A program made the position numbers and the translations under genes. DNA of 64,000 nucleotides from Megaustenia siamemsis (taxonomy: Eukaryota > Mollusca > Gastropoda > Stylommatophora > Ariophantidae): the NCBI GenBank assembly GCA_032433765.1, contig JAVIAB010000124.1, positions 95,084,438-95,148,437 of the forward strand. Direction: 5' to 3'. Position 1 is the stretch's first letter. Every line of letters starts with the position of its first letter. Below, piece after piece: positions 58,897-64,000 of this stretch. The notes below the pieces were generated by a model. The model searched no databases. It saw only the letters and a list, made by a program, of their open reading frames with translations, and was not told where the DNA came from.

Positions 58897-59579
58897 GTAA
58901 TGTATGCAATGCTACAGGCAGGGGCTTTATATTTCTTATTGACTTAATGTTGTATTAGAAATTAATTTAACATAACTTATGATGGTACTCAGAAATCGTT
59001 TATATTTCGTTTTGGCAAAAGGAAACGAAAAACTATCTCATTTAGATAAGTGTACATCTACAGTGCTCAAGAATTTGATCGGAACAATTAGACAAATAGA
59101 ACACAGAGCGCTAGAGTAACAAAATATGTCTGCTACCAGTTAAAAAGGAAACAGGCAGACATTTGCAGACTAAGAAACATTAGCAGATTAAAGTATCACC
59201 TATTCAGCGCTTGTCATACAGGATAATGTATGCAATGATGATTAAGGCTCAACTATGGCACTGACCATGTAACTGTCGATCAGCTGCTGCAGCGCCCTGG
59301 AGAGTGAAATGTTCTTGTATTCATCACATGTTCCGCTCCAGTGTCGATGGAGGGAGGGGCGACTAATAACATTAAATGAATTTCGTTTTAATTTTGTCTG
59401 ACAAAAAATAATATTCTATTTCGTGTTAAATAGTAATGATGTTATTTATTACTGATAGTATACTATGATTGTCTATTTATGTAATGTCTAATAATTTCCA
59501 TTGTTGGAAATAGTATACAAACCAAAAAAGGCCAAACACACTCAATTATATATAATTATATATATATATATATATATAT

Positions 59580-60030
59580 AAGTAAAAGAGTTCTTAAATG
59601 TTATGTAGAGCCAGTCTTAACACATGTATGTGAATCATGGACAATATGACATCAGACAAGAAAATCACTGGAGTCTGTAGAAATGTGGTTTTACAGAAGG
59701 ATGTTGAGAATACCATGGGCAGCTAAGAAGAGTAATGAAAGTGTTCCGAAAGAGATCAAAGCAAAAACAGAGCAAATTTCTAATATTAATAAGAATTAAT
59801 CATCATTTTTTTGGCCACGTAATGAGAATAGAACAACTGGAATATATTGTAACAACTGGAAACATTGATGGACGAAGAGATAGAGGGAAGCAAAGATAAA
59901 AAATACCAGACAGCTTAATAGAATGATTTGGCAAAATGGTCAACAACAGAAATGATAAATAGCTGTCGAGATCGAAAGTTTTGGAGAGACGTGATCACCT
60001 ACGCCAGTAGGCTCAGTACTTGATGATGAT
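59580..60030 (+). mobile_element. RTE-1 LINE 3' fragment in intron 1
   Basis: RVLKCYVEPVLTHVCESWTI-like start, then MLRIPWAAKKSNES and the 3' end with a (GAT)n tail. Starts directly after a TA microsatellite (59555-59580). Confidence 0.87.
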
Positions 60031-60047
60031 GATGATACATATATATG

Positions 60048-60291
60048 GGAGCAGCAATAGCTCAGTGGCTTGTGAACTGGACTACAAAGGACAAGACTTA
60101 GGGTTCGATCCCAACCGACGGCTTCTGTGTTCACCCAGGCTTAAATGGTACCGGATTTTTTTTCTGGGAAAGTAAAGCGGCACAGGCGTTTTACCGACCA
60201 CATTACCCCAAAAATCATGTGCCGAAGGTCTGTAAAATTTATGGTCACTAACACCATATTCCCTGTACGCCACTTATCGTGACGGGGGCAC
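60048..60291 (+). mobile_element. tRNA-derived SINE (family A)
   Basis: Full plus-strand copy with A box AATAGCTCAGTGG and B box GGGTTCGATCCC, 10-20 bp after the RTE-1 tail. In intron 1 of the last receptor. Confidence 0.92.
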
Positions 60292-60663
60292 TTTACTTTA
60301 TATATATATTTAACTGAGTACATGTGACACTTTTCATGTGTACAGGCATATGCCAATCTTATACAGCAACGTCACGGGGCTCTTAAGATAAGCAACTTTT
60401 CTAGTGGATGATTTAACCACATTGTTGTAATGAGGTCCGTCAAAAGACTGAAGAACGTCGACTTATACAGAAGGGTCTCGCATTTTTCCCTCTAGCCTTT
60501 TTCCTTAAAATTTAACTGCATTGCTTTTTAAAATGTGTTCATGCTTATTACATTTATCGGCCTCATACTGCACCGTTCCCAATAAATCTGTATTGGCTTC
60601 ATGTTACTGGTAATGTTTTTTTTTTTCCATTAAACCCTAAACGATTATATGCTTTTATTTCAG

Positions 60664-60878
60664 GTCTGGCAATTTCTGATTTGGGATCATTGGTGAGTTT
60701 ACTATGGACAAACATTTGCCTCAACCCTGCCTTCATAGCAACGGATTTACCATTCGATTCAAACGAACTTCAATATCTAACAGGGGCTATTCCTCATACA
60801 ACGTTTACTCGAATAACAGCATGGATTACTGCCATAATTACACTGGAGAGATGTTTGTGTATAACATCGCCGTTAAAG
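60664..60878 (+). CDS. Class A GPCR, exon 2 (TM2-TM3)
   Basis: The acceptor TTTTATTTCAG and donor TTAAAG|GTAAAC bound the family's 215 bp. It encodes LAISDLGSLVSLLWTNIC, a cysteine-free ECL1, PHTTFTRITAWITAIITLER and ERCLCITSPLK. Frame open; it ends in phase 0, ready for a TM4-TM7 exon beyond the window. Confidence 0.9.
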
Positions 60879-61184
60879 GTAAACTAAATGTGTATAATTA
60901 TTGTCATTCACAGATACCTACATTATAGATACTTCATTGCCTGAATGTAAAAACGAGTATAATGTTGTTCACTTTCTTAATATTAATATTACATGTGGAA
61001 TCCCATAATTCCACATATGTTTTTATCAGTACAATTGTTGACAGGTTTGTTGTAAGGTTTATAGTGTGTAAGGCGTAGGAATTGTATTTCCCTCCTTCTG
61101 TAATGATGCAGGTTTGTTACGTGAGGTTGACACACTTACCAATTTATCTTAATCTATAAGTTCATCGTATATCCAAATGGGTTC

Positions 61185-61378
61185 AAAAGTTGAAAGGCTC
61201 ACAAGCGTATACACGGTAAATCAATTCAAAGGAATTGGTATGTTTACAGCACTCGGAAAAATTAACAAACAATCAACAGCAGAAAAAAATATGGACCAAA
61301 GCAGGATCGAACCCGTACTCAGTGGCACAGCGCCTTGCCACGAAAACCCAAACGCTAGGGAATACTGCCACTCAGGTA
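61185..61378 (-). mobile_element. tRNA-like SINE (family F), copy 1
   Basis: The minus strand carries a B box GGGTTCGATCCTGC and a possible A box about 45 bases before it, then a body ending near TACCGTGTATACGC. Two further copies follow within 800 bp. Confidence 0.6.
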
Positions 61379-61611
61379 ACTAAAAATTAGCTTCGTAGAC
61401 AATGTCTTTCTCGCAGGTGTTCTCATGACTATAGCATAAGGCCGCGAACACAGCTCGGAAATACATAGTGTATCTGCATTTTTTCCTGTTAAGACAAGTA
61501 TCTCCCTGATATGGCAGGGCTGAATACTTGCGTTGCAGACAAACATTTAGGACGAACAGCACGGATAGTAGTTTTCAGTGGTTTAGGCTGGAGACAAAAA
61601 ATAATAAATGA

Positions 61612-61722
61612 ATATTATTATAGAGAGAAACTTCCGAGTCGATAATCAGCGAATCAATTCTGAGGAATTGGTATGTTTACAGCACTCGGAAAAATTAACA
61701 AACAATGAACAACAGAAAAAAA
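61612..61722 (-). mobile_element. SINE family F, copy 2 (headless)
   Basis: Same body as copy 1 but without the tRNA-like head; ends at ATATGGAC. Confidence 0.6.
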
Positions 61723-61814
61723 TATGGACTATTATATTTAATTACTACTATATATCTATAGAAAGAATATATCTATATAGACTATTATATGAAAATATAA
61801 TAATTTAATATTAT

Positions 61815-61985
61815 TTCGTGGCAAAGCGCTGAGTACGGGTTCGATCCTGCTTTGGTCCATATTTTTTTCTGTTGATTGTTTGTCAATTTTTCCGAGTGCT
61901 GTAAACATACCTCTTCCTCTGAATTGATTCGCTGATTATCGCCTCGGAAGTTTCCCTCTATAATAGTACACACGGTAGCCTGCAA
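61815..61985 (+). mobile_element. SINE family F, copy 3 (inverted)
   Basis: Plus-strand copy with B box GGGTTCGATCCTGC. With copy 2 it forms an inverted repeat around an AT-rich spacer at about 61723-61810. Confidence 0.65.
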
Positions 61986-62149
61986 ACTTGAAGCTGGACG
62001 TCTACACGATGATAAGCCGTTGTAAACTATTGTCTTCAACGTAAAACAGTAACGCCTTAACGTCGAGCTCTACAGCGTCTACCTGTCGATAGGATACAGG
62101 CTTATTGTTTTTGGTGATTTCCCTCCACTGTCGCCACTCGCTCTTCCTT

Positions 62150-63084
62150 TAAGATCTATTCTCAGTTGTTGGTGTCAACAGTATAATTTCTGTTCTTCGC
62201 GTTGTGTTCCGGGCGTTGGATTGGTCTACAATACACATGTTTTCAATGAATCAAGTACACACGTAATTCTCTCGTGTCAAAACATATTAAGACTTTAATT
62301 TCATAGCCCAACAACATCAATGTAACAATAATAAAAGCCAAGCGGACTGACATCTCCGTTCTGGTATCGTAGTAAGCTAAATACTTCTAACTCTTTTATT
62401 CACTTTCGAGTCAATCTCCTCACTCGTCAGATCGCTACTCCCTTAAATGCGTTTTGGCTCTGTTCTATCAACGCAGCTTAACTTGGTTTTGCTATTACTA
62501 CCACAACAGCATCCTTCCTTATCCTACATGTGATCTCTCTTTCGAAACGTAATCCTATTCCCTCCTATGTAACACAGAGCATGCGCTATACTATGGCTAC
62601 CAAGGCCTCACGCCCTAATAACGTGCGCTGGTCTCTTAAGTGCATGCCCGTGGTACCTCGTACCCTAGCCAATCAACAACTACTTCATTAATTTCCCAGT
62701 CAATGACTTCTCTTGGCGTCATAACCTCTATCTCACCTTAACCTTTCCCTTAATAATTCACTCCTCCGTGCTTCTCACCGGTCCACAATATCACGGGACT
62801 CTCTTATCTCTACTCACCCAAGCAACAGTTCACCCAACATCCCGTGAATGTCACCTTCCTCGTACACACGGTGTTTCTCTCAATTCTCCTCACACCGTCC
62901 CTACTCCAATTATTCCCCTACATTCGTACTTCCCGGGCTGCAATCTTATATATATATCCTCTTCTATTTGTTCATCTTATATGTATTTATGTGTTCATCA
63001 TAGTTAGGGCAACATTCAGAATTTGCTGCAACTATTCCCGGCACATCACATTACAATTGATTTTCAAATGTTAATTAGTTAATC
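62150..63084. other. No gene; C/T-rich, G-poor tract
   Basis: Higher GC than its surroundings with strong strand asymmetry, like 51400-52080. No ORF of note, no terminal repeats seen. Could be part of an LTR or an old repeat. Confidence 0.4.
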
Positions 63085-63270
63085 GTTAGTTAGTCGTCTG
63101 TCGTTAATAATAGGATTATCCATTGACAGCCAGAAACGAGAGAATTAGTGGCCGTGTAAGAAGACTTATCAACCAACACAGAACTAAAAGTCGTCAGTCG
63201 CTAGACACTGCGGGACTTGCTGAGGAGGAGATCTGAGCACCTATGGACATGTTCGGAGTGCAACGATGAT
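63085..63270 (-). repeat. Dispersed repeat G, second copy
   Basis: The reverse complement of 63195-63270 matches 17226-17300 (GTGCTCAGATCTCCTCCTCAG). Class unknown. Confidence 0.45.
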
Positions 63271-64000
63271 GACCCGCAAATACCTCAATAGTGTGTCAAT
63301 GACTGAAATGTGTCCCCATCACACAAAGAACAAATACATTTGTTAATGGTCTGTCACAGTATTTAATAGAATGTCATTGTTCAATATTTTCGTTAGATTG
63401 TAAGATATATAATTTCAGAAAACTCGTTTGTTTGACAGAGCTGGTATTCTCAGCAGCGTCACTGCTCTGATACACGCACAGACCGCTGGACAGATCACAC
63501 AGTCCACATGCCAAAATACCGCCTGCCAAAAATGGCGTGCGGCAAAATTGTAAACGCCAACAAGTTGGAGAAAAGAAGGGCTTTCGGGATACGTCAAATT
63601 TTTTCTTTTTTTTTTCTTCTACTTTTCAATTTCCTGTGGAACATTGGCCTTCAATAAACACTCTCAAGCCGTACTGTTTCATATCATGCTTTCAAGATCA
63701 TTCCATGTCTTCTCCATTTTCTTCATCGCTGCTCCAAGAATATTTTGATCTTCCTCTTTATCCTTTCCCCTGGATTCCAAAAAATGATCTGCCGTATATT
63801 ACTCTCAGTTGCTTCCGCAGTCTATGTCATATCCAGCACCATCGTCTTCGTTGTATCTTTTTTTTATCTGCTAGTATTTGACTAGTACTTTTCCAGATAT
63901 CTATGTATATAATTTTGTACTGCCATTTATATTGTTTTATTCTGCTCAAGCGTCCATTAATGAAGGTCTGTATGTTCATGATTGTCATTTGTATTGTTTT
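63271..64000. other. No gene seen; intron 2 of the last receptor if it continues
   Basis: Pyrimidine-rich stretches only. The missing receptor exon 3 is expected beyond this edge. Confidence 0.5.

Overview
The window reads as AT-rich nuclear DNA of a mollusc, most likely a heterobranch gastropod. This rests on a class A GPCR family resembling the expanded chemosensory-type receptors of sea slugs and freshwater snails, on GT-AG introns, and on dense RTE-clade LINEs, tRNA-derived SINEs and mariner-type transposons. Species cannot be fixed. There is no prokaryotic, organellar or CRISPR content.

The host genes are a cluster of related seven-transmembrane receptors, each split into three coding exons: N-terminus plus TM1; TM2-TM3, always 215 bp; TM4-TM7. 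On the minus strand lie an exon 1 whose partners are off the left edge (3343-3622), a complete gene (19258-18979, 12553-12339, 10699-10109; 361 aa) and a decayed copy (30404-30190, 26619-26047, two frameshifts, exon 1 not found). On the plus strand lie an orphan last exon without TM4 (30751-31281), a complete gene (37321-37561, 42197-42411, 45300-45884; 346 aa) and the first two exons of a gene that leaves the window on the right (58647-58896, 60664-60878). Orientation flips between 30.40 and 30.75 kb.

The minus-strand half grew by segmental duplication. About 99-6590 (copy A) is repeated at about 13960-22310 (copy B). The copies differ by SINEs, LINE fragments, a MITE and a 40-bp minisatellite with about 2.5 units in A and about 29 in B, so each copy supplies the empty sites for the other's insertions. 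The exon 3/exon 2 block near 10-12.8 kb is likewise related to 25.8-30.6 kb.

Most of the rest is mobile DNA: at least three RTE (BovB-like) LINE families, many ending in (GAT)n or (ATG)n tails; six or so SINE-like families, several with target-site duplications; a mariner (22.77-24.10 kb) whose transposase has two nonsense codons; and a complete-looking IS630/Tc1/mariner-superfamily element (27629-29744) with an intact 425-aa DDE transposase and an unusually long D-to-E spacing. Insertions are nested and several lie close to receptor splice sites. One extra coding candidate is a Cys-rich open frame at 47.5-48.0 kb. Exon boundaries were read by eye from splice sites and family alignment; they are predictions without transcript support.
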